Shown here one piece after another: positions 7,577 through 15,780 of a stretch of DNA of 64,000 nucleotides; position 1 is the first letter of the stretch; each line of letters starts with the position of its first letter. The notes under the pieces are model-generated. The model saw only the letters and a list, made by a program, of their open reading frames with translations, was not told the origin of the DNA and did no database searches. This DNA is from Microlunatus endophyticus (GTDB taxonomy: Bacteria > Actinomycetota > Actinomycetes > Propionibacteriales > Propionibacteriaceae): NCBI RefSeq assembly GCF_014646195.1, contig NZ_BMMZ01000010.1, positions 1 through 64,000 of the forward strand, in the 5' to 3' direction. The position numbers and the translations under genes are program-made.

Positions 7577-9160
7577 ATGAACAGATCCATCAAGATCATC
7601 ACGGCTGTGGCCGCAGCAGCTGCCGTGAGCTGGGCCGTGACGGCCTGCGGTGACGGCAACAACGGCGGCGGGACCAGCGCCAACGGCCAGGCCACGAAGA
7701 CACTGACGGCCAACGACACCTTCGACCTGAAGACGGCCGACCCGGCCAGGAGCTTCGAATTCACCGGCGGGACCGTGGTGCATCAGCTGTACCAGACCGT
7801 GCTGGGCTTCAAGGGCAACTCCGTCAAGGACCTGATTCCCCAGTTGTGCAGCTACACGATCTCCAAGGACAACAAGACGGTCACCCTGACGCTCGACGGC
7901 ACCCACCACTTCTCCGACGGCTCACCGGTCACCGTGGACGACATCGTGTTCTCGTTCAAGCGGCTCCAGGGCATCAAGGGCAACCCGTCCTTCATGCTCG
8001 ACGGCGTCGACGTCGAGAAGGTTGACGACAAGACCGTCAAGCTGGTCAGCAAGACCCCCAACCCGCAGCTTCCTTACATCCTCCCGAACACATCGCTCGG
8101 CATCGTCAACTCCAAGCAGGTCAAGGCCCACGGCGGCACGGAGGGCACCGACGACAAGGCGGAGCAGTGGCTCGACGGGCACTCGGAGGGCTCGGGGCCG
8201 TACGAGCTGGAGTCGTACAACGCCCAGAGCCAGGTGGTCTTCAAGGCCAACCCGCACTACGACGGCCCGAAGCCGACCTACAACCGGGTCGTCCTGCAGA
8301 ATGTCGATGCCTCGACCCAGAAGGTCAATGTCCAGGCGGGCACCGCCCAGCTGGCCTATTCGCTCGGCCCGGACCAGGTCAAGGATCTGGACAAGAGCAA
8401 GGCCAGCGTGCTCACCGACGAGAGCACCGAAACGATCTTCATGTGGTTCAACATGGATCCCCAGTACGGCAAGGAAGTCTCGAATCCGACCTTCATCCAG
8501 GGCATCCGGCATGCGATCGACTACTCCAAGCTGCTGGACCTCGCCGGCACCGGCGCGATCCAGCCCGGCGGGATGGTTCCGGTCAGCTTTCTGGGCGGCC
8601 TCAAGTCCGATCCGGCCAACAGCTACGACCTCGCCAAGGCCAAGCAGTTGATCAGCCAGTCCGGCTACAGCGGCCAGACGATCTCGGTGCTGTACTCCGA
8701 GGACGTCTCGGCCGGGAGCGCGCAGATGGGTGACATCGTGCAGTCCGTCCAGGCGCAGCTGAAGGCGGTCGGGGTCAATCTCAAGCTCAACCCGCAGCCG
8801 TCGTCGACGTCGCTGGACTCCTTCCGCAGCGGCAAGATGCAGGCCGGGATCGCCTACTGGGGCGCCGACTATCCCGACCCGGCCGACTATCTGGTCTTCA
8901 CGCCCGACCAGAGTCTGGCGATGCGGGCCCAGTGGACCACCGCGCGGGGCAAGAAGGACGCCAAGCTGGCCGCTGCGGCGAGTGCCGCCAACGGTGACGC
9001 GGCCCGGTCGGCGGCCTACATCGCGATGCAGAAGCAGATGAACATCGACGGCCCGTTCATCCCGCTCTTTCAGCCGGCCAGCATCACGGTCGCGGCCACC
9101 TCGCTGAAGGACGTCGTCCCCAACCCGGTGCTCGGCATCAGCTTCGGTGACATCCACTGA
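7577..9160 (+). CDS. Peptide/oligosaccharide ABC substrate-binding lipoprotein
   Basis: Family 5 extracellular binding protein (DppA/OppA-like), 527 residues. The ATG at 7577 gives a signal peptide with lipobox VTAC at about residue 21, so the mature protein is a lipoprotein. An upstream in-frame codon at 7535 would spoil the signal peptide. The body has the family order SDGSPVTVDDIVFSFKR, SGPYELE and GADYPDPADY. It heads a five-gene operon with two permeases and two ATPases. Ligands may be peptides or oligosaccharides; family 5 proteins take both. Confidence 0.93.
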   Translation: MNRSIKIITAVAAAAAVSWAVTACGDGNNGGGTSANGQATKTLTANDTFDLKTADPARSFEFTGGTVVHQLYQTVLGFKGNSVKDLIPQLCSYTISKDNKTVTLTLDGTHHFSDGSPVTVDDIVFSFKRLQGIKGNPSFMLDGVDVEKVDDKTVKLVSKTPNPQLPYILPNTSLGIVNSKQVKAHGGTEGTDDKAEQWLDGHSEGSGPYELESYNAQSQVVFKANPHYDGPKPTYNRVVLQNVDASTQKVNVQAGTAQLAYSLGPDQVKDLDKSKASVLTDESTETIFMWFNMDPQYGKEVSNPTFIQGIRHAIDYSKLLDLAGTGAIQPGGMVPVSFLGGLKSDPANSYDLAKAKQLISQSGYSGQTISVLYSEDVSAGSAQMGDIVQSVQAQLKAVGVNLKLNPQPSSTSLDSFRSGKMQAGIAYWGADYPDPADYLVFTPDQSLAMRAQWTTARGKKDAKLAAAASAANGDAARSAAYIAMQKQMNIDGPFIPLFQPASITVAATSLKDVVPNPVLGISFGDIH

Positions 9161-10244
9161 GTCCTCCGTGGCCCCGGCGGCCGGCGGGTCGATCATCGAC
9201 CCGGCGGTTCGCCGTCGTTACGGGCATCCGTTGCTGCGTTACATCCTGATCAGGCTCGGGCTCAGCATCCTGCTGATCTGGGGTGTCACCCTGGTCACGT
9301 TCATCCTGAGCAATCTCGTGCCGGCCAACCCCGCTGCCGCCGCGTTGGGTGAGCGGGCGGCGGCCGATCCGCAGGTGGTCGCCGAATTCAACCGGAAGTA
9401 CGGCTTCGACAAGCCGCTGCCGGTGCAGTACGGCCGTTATCTCGTACGCCTGCTGCACCTTGATCTCGGCACCTCGACCCAGACCCACAACCCGGTGATG
9501 ACCGACCTCAGGACCGCCTTCCCGGCGACCGCGGAACTGGCGCTGGGCGCCCTGATCGTCTCGACCGTCCTCGGCGTCCTGCTGGGTCTGGTCGCCGCCC
9601 TGCGGCATCGCCGGATCGCCGATCAGGTGATCCGGGTGATCAGCCTGATCGGCATCTCCACCCCGACCTTCTGGCTGGCGTTGGTGATCTACTTCGTGTT
9701 CTTCTACAAGCTCGGCTGGTTCCCCGGGTCCGGCCGACTGAGCACCGACTTCTCGCCGCCACCGGACCGCACCGGCTTCTACACGATCGACGCCCTGCTG
9801 GCCGGCCAGTGGCAGGTCTTCGCCAACGCCGTCTCGCACCTGGTGCTGCCGAGCTCGGTGCTGGTGCTCTACACCGTCGGACTGCTGGCGCGGTTCTCCC
9901 GCACCTCGGTGCTCGACGTGCTCGGCAACGAATACGTGGTGGCCGCCCGCGCCAAGGGACTACCGGGTCGCACGGTCGTGCTGCGGTACGTGTTACGCGG
10001 TGCGCTGTTGCCGATCCTGACCGTCGTCGGTCTGACCTTCGGCTCGTTGTTGTCAGGAGCCGTACTCACCGAGACGATCTTCGCCTGGAACGGCATCGGA
10101 CAGTACGCCTTCAAGGCCTCGACGACCCTGGACCTGCAGGCGATCATGGGCGTCGGCGTCCTGGTCGGCGTCACCTACATCACGATCAACTTCATCGTCG
10201 ATCTGCTCTACGGTGTGATCGATCCGCGGGTGAGGACGCGATGA
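9147..10244 (+). CDS. ABC transporter permease (DppB type)
   Basis: First permease of the family 5 importer, 365 residues. A basic N-terminal tail leads into the first membrane span (RYILIRLGLSILLIWGVTLV), a large external loop, then five spans. The EAA-type motif EYVVAARAKGLPGRTVVLRYVLR is near residue 255. The GTG start overlaps the binding-protein gene by 14 bases and the end overlaps the next permease start as ATGA. Confidence 0.93.
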   Translation: MTSTESSVAPAAGGSIIDPAVRRRYGHPLLRYILIRLGLSILLIWGVTLVTFILSNLVPANPAAAALGERAAADPQVVAEFNRKYGFDKPLPVQYGRYLVRLLHLDLGTSTQTHNPVMTDLRTAFPATAELALGALIVSTVLGVLLGLVAALRHRRIADQVIRVISLIGISTPTFWLALVIYFVFFYKLGWFPGSGRLSTDFSPPPDRTGFYTIDALLAGQWQVFANAVSHLVLPSSVLVLYTVGLLARFSRTSVLDVLGNEYVVAARAKGLPGRTVVLRYVLRGALLPILTVVGLTFGSLLSGAVLTETIFAWNGIGQYAFKASTTLDLQAIMGVGVLVGVTYITINFIVDLLYGVIDPRVRTR

Positions 10245-11149
10245 GCACTCTGACCCAGCCGCCCGAGACCGGCGCCTCGGATTTCGACGCCCTGCTAGCC
10301 AGACGACGATTCCGCTGGCCGCGGATCTGGCGGCAACCGCTGATGATCATCGGGTCGGTGGTGATCGCGCTCTGGCTGCTGGTGGCGATCTTCGCGCCGC
10401 TGCTGGAACCGCAGAACCCGCTCGCCCAGGGATCGGCGCGGCTTACGGCACCGTCAGCGGCGCACTGGTTCGGCACCGACACCCTCGGCCGGGACGTGCT
10501 GTCGCGGATCATCGCCGGCTCACGGGTCAGCCTGCCCCTGGCGATCGTGTTGGTGATCTTGTCGATGGTGCTGGGCAGCATCCTCGGCGCACTGGCCGGC
10601 TACCTCGGCCGGGTGGTCGACGAGGTGATCATGCGGATCACCGATCTGGTCTTCGCCTTCCCGACGATCATCCTGGCGATGGTGGTCGCCGCTGCCCTCG
10701 GCCCCGGCCTGCAGAATGCGGTGCTGGCGCTGCTGCTGGTCAGCTGGCCGCAGTACGCCCGGGTGATGCGATCCATGGTGATCGGCGCCCGCAACAACGA
10801 GTACGTGGTGGCCGGCCGGCTGCTCGGCGCCGGGGTGGCGACCTCGCTGATCCGCGACGTGCTGCCGAACGTGATCGCCCCGATCCTGGTCCTGGCGACG
10901 CTGGATTTCGGCAACGCCATCCTGCTCTTCTCCGGCCTGTCCTTCCTCGGCCTGGGTACGGTGCCGCCGACCCCTGAATGGGGATCGATGGTCTCCGACG
11001 GCGTGAAACAGTTCTCGTCGTGGTGGATCGCGACCTTCTCCGGGATGGCGATCTTCAGCATCGTGGTCGCCTTCAACTTCCTGGGCGACTCGCTGCGTGA
11101 TGTGCTCGACCCGCGCTCGCAGCGGACCGTGGGCGGGAGGTCGATCTGA
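10241..11149 (+). CDS. ABC transporter permease (DppC type)
   Basis: Second permease, 302 residues from the ATG at 10241, which overlaps the dppB-like stop as ATGA. It carries the N-terminal cytoplasmic helix and OppC-like region, the FGTDTLGRDVLSRIIAGSR signature, and the EAA loop NNEYVVAGRLLGAG. Upstream open codons lie inside the previous gene and are not used. Confidence 0.93.
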   Translation: MSTLTQPPETGASDFDALLARRRFRWPRIWRQPLMIIGSVVIALWLLVAIFAPLLEPQNPLAQGSARLTAPSAAHWFGTDTLGRDVLSRIIAGSRVSLPLAIVLVILSMVLGSILGALAGYLGRVVDEVIMRITDLVFAFPTIILAMVVAAALGPGLQNAVLALLLVSWPQYARVMRSMVIGARNNEYVVAGRLLGAGVATSLIRDVLPNVIAPILVLATLDFGNAILLFSGLSFLGLGTVPPTPEWGSMVSDGVKQFSSWWIATFSGMAIFSIVVAFNFLGDSLRDVLDPRSQRTVGGRSI

Positions 11150-11994
11150 TGAGCCAGAGATCAGCCCCAGAACCGGCCGGCGGGACCTTCAGCCCGGACG
11201 GCGTGCTGGTCTCGGGGCTGACTCTCTCGATCGGCGGCACGATGATCCTGGACGGCGTCGATCTCGAGGTGCCGCCGGGACAGGTCACCGGGCTGGCGGG
11301 CGAGTCCGGATCCGGCAAGACGATGACCGGGATGGCGATCTGCGGCTTGCAGCCGCACAACTCCGCTGTCGGCGGCAGCATCCGCTTCGCCGGCCGTGAA
11401 CTGGTCGGGATGGCGGAGCGGGAGATCAACCGGCTACGGGGTGCGGAGATCGCGATGATCTTCCAGGATCCGTCGGCCGGGCTGCACCCGATGATCTCCA
11501 TCCAGGGCCAGCTCACCGATCATCTGCGCTACCACCGCGGGGTCTCCCGCAGCCAGGCCCGGGAACGGGCGATCGAGTTGCTGGAGCAGGTCAGGGTCCC
11601 CGACCCGGCCGGCGCCCTGAAGCGCTACCCGCACCAATTCTCCGGCGGGCAGCTGCAGCGGATCTCGATCGCCGCCGCACTGGCCTGCGGACCGAAGGTG
11701 CTGATCGCCGACGAGCCGACCACTGCCCTGGATGTCACCGTCCAGGCCGGCGTGCTGCGGCTGCTGCGCGACCTCTGCGACGATCTGGGGCTGGCGATCA
11801 TCCTGGTCACCCACGACCTGGGGGTGATGTCGGCCGTGGCCGACACCGTGGCGGTGATGCGCAACGGCAAGGTGGTGGAGAACGGCCGCCGCTACGACGT
11901 CATCCGCAACCCGCAGCACCCGTACACGAAGGCGCTGATCGAGGCCCTCCCCGATCATCAAGGGCCGTCTGATCACAAGGAGGCCCGGTCGTGA
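11149..11994 (+). CDS. ABC transporter ATPase (DppD type)
   Basis: 281-residue ATP-binding subunit. Walker A GESGSGKT is near residue 45, the signature FSGGQLQR near 164, Walker B VLIADEPTTALD near 184, and the H-loop VTHD near 221. The C-terminal HPYTKALIEALP extension is typical of oligopeptide transporter ATPases. It starts on a TGATG overlap with the second permease behind a GGGCGGGAGG ribosome site. Confidence 0.94.
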   Translation: MSQRSAPEPAGGTFSPDGVLVSGLTLSIGGTMILDGVDLEVPPGQVTGLAGESGSGKTMTGMAICGLQPHNSAVGGSIRFAGRELVGMAEREINRLRGAEIAMIFQDPSAGLHPMISIQGQLTDHLRYHRGVSRSQARERAIELLEQVRVPDPAGALKRYPHQFSGGQLQRISIAAALACGPKVLIADEPTTALDVTVQAGVLRLLRDLCDDLGLAIILVTHDLGVMSAVADTVAVMRNGKVVENGRRYDVIRNPQHPYTKALIEALPDHQGPSDHKEARS

Positions 11995-12785
11995 CCGATG
12001 GACTGGTGTTGGACCGGGCGAGTGTGACCTACCGGCAGAGCCTCGGGCACTCGTTGACCGCGGTCGACGGCGTCTCGCTGCAGATCGGCTCCGGTGAAGT
12101 CGTCGGGCTGGTCGGCGAGTCCGGCTGCGGCAAGTCGACGCTGGCCCGGGCCGTCTGCGGGCTGGAACGGCTGTCCGCAGGCTCGGTGAGCTTCGACGGC
12201 GCCCCGGTCGGCCGGCTGGGACTGCGTAAGCGGGAGCAGAGCCTGCTGCGGATCCAGATGATCTTCCAGAATCCGTACGCCTCCCTCAACCCGCGGCGAC
12301 GGATCGGTCAGCAGATCGAGGACGCCCGCAAGATCAACCCGGGGGACGCCCCGCGTGTGGCCGAGCTGCTCGCCCAGGTCGAGATCGAGCCGTCGGCGGT
12401 CAACCGCTTCCCGCACGAGTTCTCCGGCGGCCAGCGACAGCGGATCGCGATCGCCCGCGCGGTCGCCTCCGGCCCGGACCTGCTGATCGGCGACGAGCCG
12501 ATCGCCTCCCTGGACGCCTCCCTGCAGGCCCGGGTCGCCACGCTGCTCCGCGACGTCGCCGTCCGCGCCGGCGCCTCGCTGTTGTTCATCAGCCACGACC
12601 TGGCGATCGTCCGACTGATCGCCACCCGGGTGCTGGTGATGCGCTCCGGGCGGATCATCGAGGAGGGCCCGACCGAGCGGATCTGGAACGATCCGCAGCA
12701 GCCCTACACGAAGCGGCTGTTGAAGGCGATCCCGGTGGCCGACGGCCTCGGCAGGCTCCCGGAGATCGATGAACTGGTGGATTGA
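11991..12785 (+). CDS. ABC transporter ATPase (DppF type)
   Basis: 264-residue second ATPase of the operon, expected to pair with the DppD-like subunit. Walker A GESGCGKST, signature FSGGQRQR, Walker B LLIGDEPIASLD and H-loop SHD are intact. A textbook AAGGAGG precedes the GTG, which overlaps the previous stop (GTGA). The family C-terminal element QPYTKRLLKAIP is present. The operon is thus complete, with both ATPases. Confidence 0.94.
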   Translation: MTDGLVLDRASVTYRQSLGHSLTAVDGVSLQIGSGEVVGLVGESGCGKSTLARAVCGLERLSAGSVSFDGAPVGRLGLRKREQSLLRIQMIFQNPYASLNPRRRIGQQIEDARKINPGDAPRVAELLAQVEIEPSAVNRFPHEFSGGQRQRIAIARAVASGPDLLIGDEPIASLDASLQARVATLLRDVAVRAGASLLFISHDLAIVRLIATRVLVMRSGRIIEEGPTERIWNDPQQPYTKRLLKAIPVADGLGRLPEIDELVD

Positions 12786-12809
12786 GCTATTCATCTACCT
12801 ATGTAGACT
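12782..12809 (+). promoter_or_regulatory. Candidate promoter of a leaderless gene
   Basis: TTGAGC (12782-12787) and TAGACT (12804-12809) with a 16-base spacer end seven bases before the GTG at 12817, the spacing expected for transcription starting on the start codon. The -35 box overlaps the last codon and stop of the ABC ATPase gene. Confidence 0.4.
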
Positions 12810-12816
12810 ATCGACT

Positions 12817-13407
12817 GTGACCTACGATATTGGGCAAGCACTGGCCCTGGATGCCCTGTGGACCCTGAACGAAGTCTGCGAGCAGGTGACCGACGATCAG
12901 CTCGGCCTGCCGACCCCCTGCACCGGCTGGAATCTGTCGACCCTGCTGGACCACATGACCGGCCAGCACCGCGGGATCGCAGCCTCGCTGTCCGGTGCTG
13001 CCGAGGATCTCGACGCCTGGCGGCCACTCCCCGTCGGTCCCGGTCGGGTGGACCTATTCGCCTCGATCCAGGCCGTACGCGACCGGCTGCTGACTGAGCT
13101 GCCGCCTTCCGCCTGGCTGCCGGAAGTTGCGCCGACGCCGCTGCCGAGCGCTGTCGTCGTCCGGGCCCATCTGGTCGACACCGTGGCGCACGGGTGGGAC
13201 GTGGCCGCCACCATCGGCGGTCCGGTGCGATTCAGCCCGGCGACGCTGGCGGCGGCGTACCAGGTCGCCCGGCAGATCTCCGACGGGCCGGAACGCGACC
13301 GCCCGGGCTCGGCCTTCGCGCACGCGCTACCGGGTGGCGACGAACCGACCCTGGCCGGCTATCTGGCCCTGCTGGGTCGCGACATCGCCTGGTCGCCCGT
13401 CGGCTGA
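12817..13407 (+). CDS. TIGR03086-type MDMPI N-terminal-domain protein
   Basis: A 196-residue DinB-like four-helix protein with the mycothiol-dependent maleylpyruvate isomerase N-terminal fold, as in TIGR03086 proteins. The metal-site histidines are seen in LLDHMTGQHRG near residue 50 and HLVDTVAHGWDVA near 110-120. Such proteins are thought to act as metal- and thiol-dependent transferases; no substrate can be named. The GTG at 12817 fits a leaderless start; an upstream in-frame ATG at 12769 lies in the ABC gene. Confidence 0.82.
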   Translation: MTYDIGQALALDALWTLNEVCEQVTDDQLGLPTPCTGWNLSTLLDHMTGQHRGIAASLSGAAEDLDAWRPLPVGPGRVDLFASIQAVRDRLLTELPPSAWLPEVAPTPLPSAVVVRAHLVDTVAHGWDVAATIGGPVRFSPATLAAAYQVARQISDGPERDRPGSAFAHALPGGDEPTLAGYLALLGRDIAWSPVG

Positions 13408-13414
13408 TCCTCTG

Positions 13415-13458
13415 GTGGGGAAGATCACGCCGCGACTACACGGCGCGATCTTCCCCAC
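13415..13458. terminator. Bidirectional terminator between convergent genes
   Basis: GTGGGGAAGATC (13415-13426) is the exact reverse complement of GATCTTCCCCAC (13447-13458), with a further GCCG/CGGC pairing inside. The stem is unusually long and perfect. It sits in the 57-base gap between the convergent MDMPI-like gene and the aspS-like gene. Confidence 0.65.
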
Positions 13459-13464
13459 GGCATC

Positions 13465-14754
13465 TCAGGGGGCCAGCCGATGCAGATCTCTCGGGAACAG
13501 CGTCGCGAGCCGCACATTGTCGGCACCGATCATCCTGGCCACGAACCGTTCGAGCCCGAGGGCGAAGCCGCCGTGCGGCGGCATCCCGGCGGCGAAGGTC
13601 GCCAGATAGCCCTCGTACGGCTCCGTCGGCTCACCCCGGGCGGCCAGTGCCTCCAGGTAGTCCTGGTGCCGATGCAACCGCTGCCCGCCGGTGATCAGCT
13701 CCAATCCGCGGAAGAGCAGGTCGAAGCTGTTGGAATACTCCGGCCGGACCGGCTCCGGGTGGGTGTAGAAGGGGCGCTTGGCCATCGGATAGCCGGTGAC
13801 GAAGAGGAAGTCGCTGCCGTGCTGCCGCACCGCCCACTCGCCCAACGCCCGCTCGTCGGCAGGAGCAAGATCGACTGTTTGTCCGTCATGGTCCTTTCCC
13901 AACCAGGCCATGGCATCCGCGAAGTGCAGCTGCGGGATCTCAGCCGGCACATCGGGCAGTGCGATGTCGAGCAGCTCCACCTCCGAGCGGCATCGGGCGA
14001 CCGCGGCGACCATACCGGCGATCACCTGTCGGACCATGATCATCACGTCCTGATGATCATCGATGAATCCGAACTCGGCGTCCAGGCTGGTGTATTGGGC
14101 CAGGTGCCGCGCGGTGTCGTGCGGTTCGGCACGGAAGACCGGACCGGTCTCGTACACCCGCTCGAAGACACCGACCATCATCTGCTTGAAGAACTGCGGT
14201 GACTGGGCCAGGTAGGCCGGGCGGCCGAACCAATCCAGCCGGAAGACGTTGGCGCCCGACTCGGTCGCCGACCCGACGATCTTGGGCGTGTGGATCTCGG
14301 TGAATCCCTGGCTGTCCAGGACTCCCCGGAAACCTCCGACAGCCGCGGCGGCGATCGCATGGGTCGCCCGCAGCCGGGGATGCCGGAGCGAGACCGGTGC
14401 ATGATCAAGGATCGTCGGCAGGGTGGCCGTGAGTTTGGGCCGGTAGAGGTCGAACGGCGGCGGTTGGGTGGCAGGCGACAGCACCGCGATCTCGGGCTCG
14501 CCCAACTCGACACCGCCTGGTGCCTGCGGGTTGCTGATCACCCGGCCGCTGATCCGTACGACGGACTCCTCGGGCGGGGCTGCGTAGGGTGGTGTGATCA
14601 CGACCTGGGCCAGACCGGACCGGTCCCGGATAATCACGAAGATCACCGACTTGAGCTCCCGGATGCGGTGCACCCATCCGGAGATCTCGACGGTTTCCCC
14701 GGCGTGCCGGGGCAGCTCGGCCGCAAGCACGCGGCGCTCTTGGTGGTGGACCAT
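13465..14754 (-). CDS. aspS: Archaeal-type aspartate-tRNA ligase, possibly nondiscriminating
   Basis: A 429-residue class II synthetase that charges tRNA-Asp (and tRNA-Asn if nondiscriminating). The N-terminal OB fold (EISGWVHRIRELK, residues about 18-100) is followed directly by the catalytic domain, without the large GAD insertion of the usual 590-residue bacterial AspRS, so this is the short archaeal type. Motif 2 is FRAEPHDTARHLAQYTSLDAEF in outline and motif 3 is GLERFVARM. The ATG at 14754 has AGGAGG five bases upstream; the ATG at 14757 is too close to that site. A T-box leader precedes it. Archaeal-type enzymes in bacteria are usually nondiscriminating or second copies. Confidence 0.9.
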   Translation of the reverse strand: MVHHQERRVLAAELPRHAGETVEISGWVHRIRELKSVIFVIIRDRSGLAQVVITPPYAAPPEESVVRISGRVISNPQAPGGVELGEPEIAVLSPATQPPPFDLYRPKLTATLPTILDHAPVSLRHPRLRATHAIAAAAVGGFRGVLDSQGFTEIHTPKIVGSATESGANVFRLDWFGRPAYLAQSPQFFKQMMVGVFERVYETGPVFRAEPHDTARHLAQYTSLDAEFGFIDDHQDVMIMVRQVIAGMVAAVARCRSEVELLDIALPDVPAEIPQLHFADAMAWLGKDHDGQTVDLAPADERALGEWAVRQHGSDFLFVTGYPMAKRPFYTHPEPVRPEYSNSFDLLFRGLELITGGQRLHRHQDYLEALAARGEPTEPYEGYLATFAAGMPPHGGFALGLERFVARMIGADNVRLATLFPRDLHRLAP

Positions 14755-14757
14755 CAT

Positions 14758-14980
14758 GTCCTCCTGAAGGACATCGAGTGATCCCTCGGGAGTGCGGGCG
14801 ATAAGGGAGATCGCTGTGCCACCGCACTTCGCCTGCCGGTACGACACCGGGCCGGCAGGCCTCTTTGTCCAACGTCAGCTCGGGAGTTGTCTTCACCCGG
14901 GGCGTACGGCCGCCTTTCCAGCTGCCGGCGGCTCTCTGGTCGTACGGTGACCCGGGCTACTTGTCTCCGTCATCGCGTTG
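14758..14980 (-). promoter_or_regulatory. T-box leader with Asp specifier (translational type)
   Basis: The minus-strand leader of aspS has the T-box parts in order. A lower stem GGAG/CTCC supports a specifier loop with the AGTA (14961-14958) and GAA (14894-14892) loop-E elements, followed by the codon GAC (14891-14889) and a purine. The stem above pairs CCCGGG with CCCGGG and CGTACG with CGTACG, with AGAGAGCCG distal to it. A hairpin GCCTGCCGG/CCGGCAGGC lies at 14860-14831. The antisequestrator is AGTGCGG/CCGCACT (14828-14822 and 14797-14791) around the bulge TGGCACA and the helix GCGAT/ATCGC. TGGC matches a GCCA tRNA end, as in tRNA-Asp. GTCCT/AGGAC at 14772-14758 can hide the ribosome site, so control is probably translational. 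Confidence 0.85.
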
Positions 14981-14985
14981 GCAGA

Positions 14986-15015
14986 ACGGTAGGACGCGCC
15001 GGGGTGGCGAGGCAA
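14986..15015 (-). promoter_or_regulatory. Candidate promoter for the T-box/aspS transcript
   Basis: TTGCCT (15015-15010) and TACCGT (14991-14986) with an 18-base spacer on the minus strand would start RNA at about 14979, just before the first T-box stem. The match is weak, and the region is shared with the divergent dehydrogenase gene. Confidence 0.35.
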
Positions 15016-15057
15016 CCGGAATTCTGCGGTGCGACTGCGACAGGGCACACTGTCGGC

Positions 15058-15771
15058 GTGGCTATCGCATTGATCACCGGAGGTTCCCGAGGTATCGGGG
15101 CAGCGACCGCGCTGGAGTTGGCCCGGTCCGGCGTCGACGTGGTGATCAACTATCGCGACAAGGCGGCCAGGGCCGAGAAGGTCGCCGATCAGGTCCGCGA
15201 GCTCGGCCGCCGGGCACTGACAGTCCGCGCCGACCTGACCGACGCCGCAGCGGTCGCTGCCATGGTCGAGCAGATCCAGGACGAGTTCGGTGGCCTGGAC
15301 ATCCTCGTGCTCAATGCCAGCGGTGGCCTGGAGCGGGACGTGGCAGCCGACTACGCGCTGCGACTGAACCGCGACGCCCAGGTCCGGCTCGCCGATCTCG
15401 CCAGCCAGACAATGATCAATGGCGGTCGGATCGTCTTCGTCACCAGTCACGAAGCGCACTTCTTCGGCGATCAGCCCACACTGCCGGAGTACGAACCGAT
15501 CGCCGCCAGCAAGAACGCCGGTGAACGCGCCCTGGTGGCCCGCCGGGCGGACTACGCCGAGCACGGCATCGATCTGGTCGTGGTCAGCGGCGACCTGATC
15601 GACGGCACGATCACCGCCAAGCTGCTGGATCGCGTACGCCCCGGGTTGATCACCAGCCGCCGGGCCGAAGCGGGATATCTCCCGACGATCGACGATTTCG
15701 CTGCCAGGGTTGCCGAAGCAGCCCTGGCGCCGACGCCGGACAAGATCATCTTCGTCGGCGCGACCCGCTGA
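15058..15771 (+). CDS. Short-chain dehydrogenase/reductase
   Basis: A 237-residue cytoplasmic SDR with the NAD(P)-binding TGGSRGIG motif at residues 7-14 and LNASGG near 84. The active-site region reads VTSHE followed by YEPIAASKNAGE, so tyrosine and lysine are seven residues apart instead of the usual four; either the second segment is shifted or this is a divergent subgroup. Substrate unknown. The GTG at 15058 is chosen because the protein then begins MAIALITGG as in the family. It is divergent from the T-box/aspS unit. Confidence 0.82.
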   Translation: MAIALITGGSRGIGAATALELARSGVDVVINYRDKAARAEKVADQVRELGRRALTVRADLTDAAAVAAMVEQIQDEFGGLDILVLNASGGLERDVAADYALRLNRDAQVRLADLASQTMINGGRIVFVTSHEAHFFGDQPTLPEYEPIAASKNAGERALVARRADYAEHGIDLVVVSGDLIDGTITAKLLDRVRPGLITSRRAEAGYLPTIDDFAARVAEAALAPTPDKIIFVGATR

Positions 15772-15780
15772 CCGCCGGCC

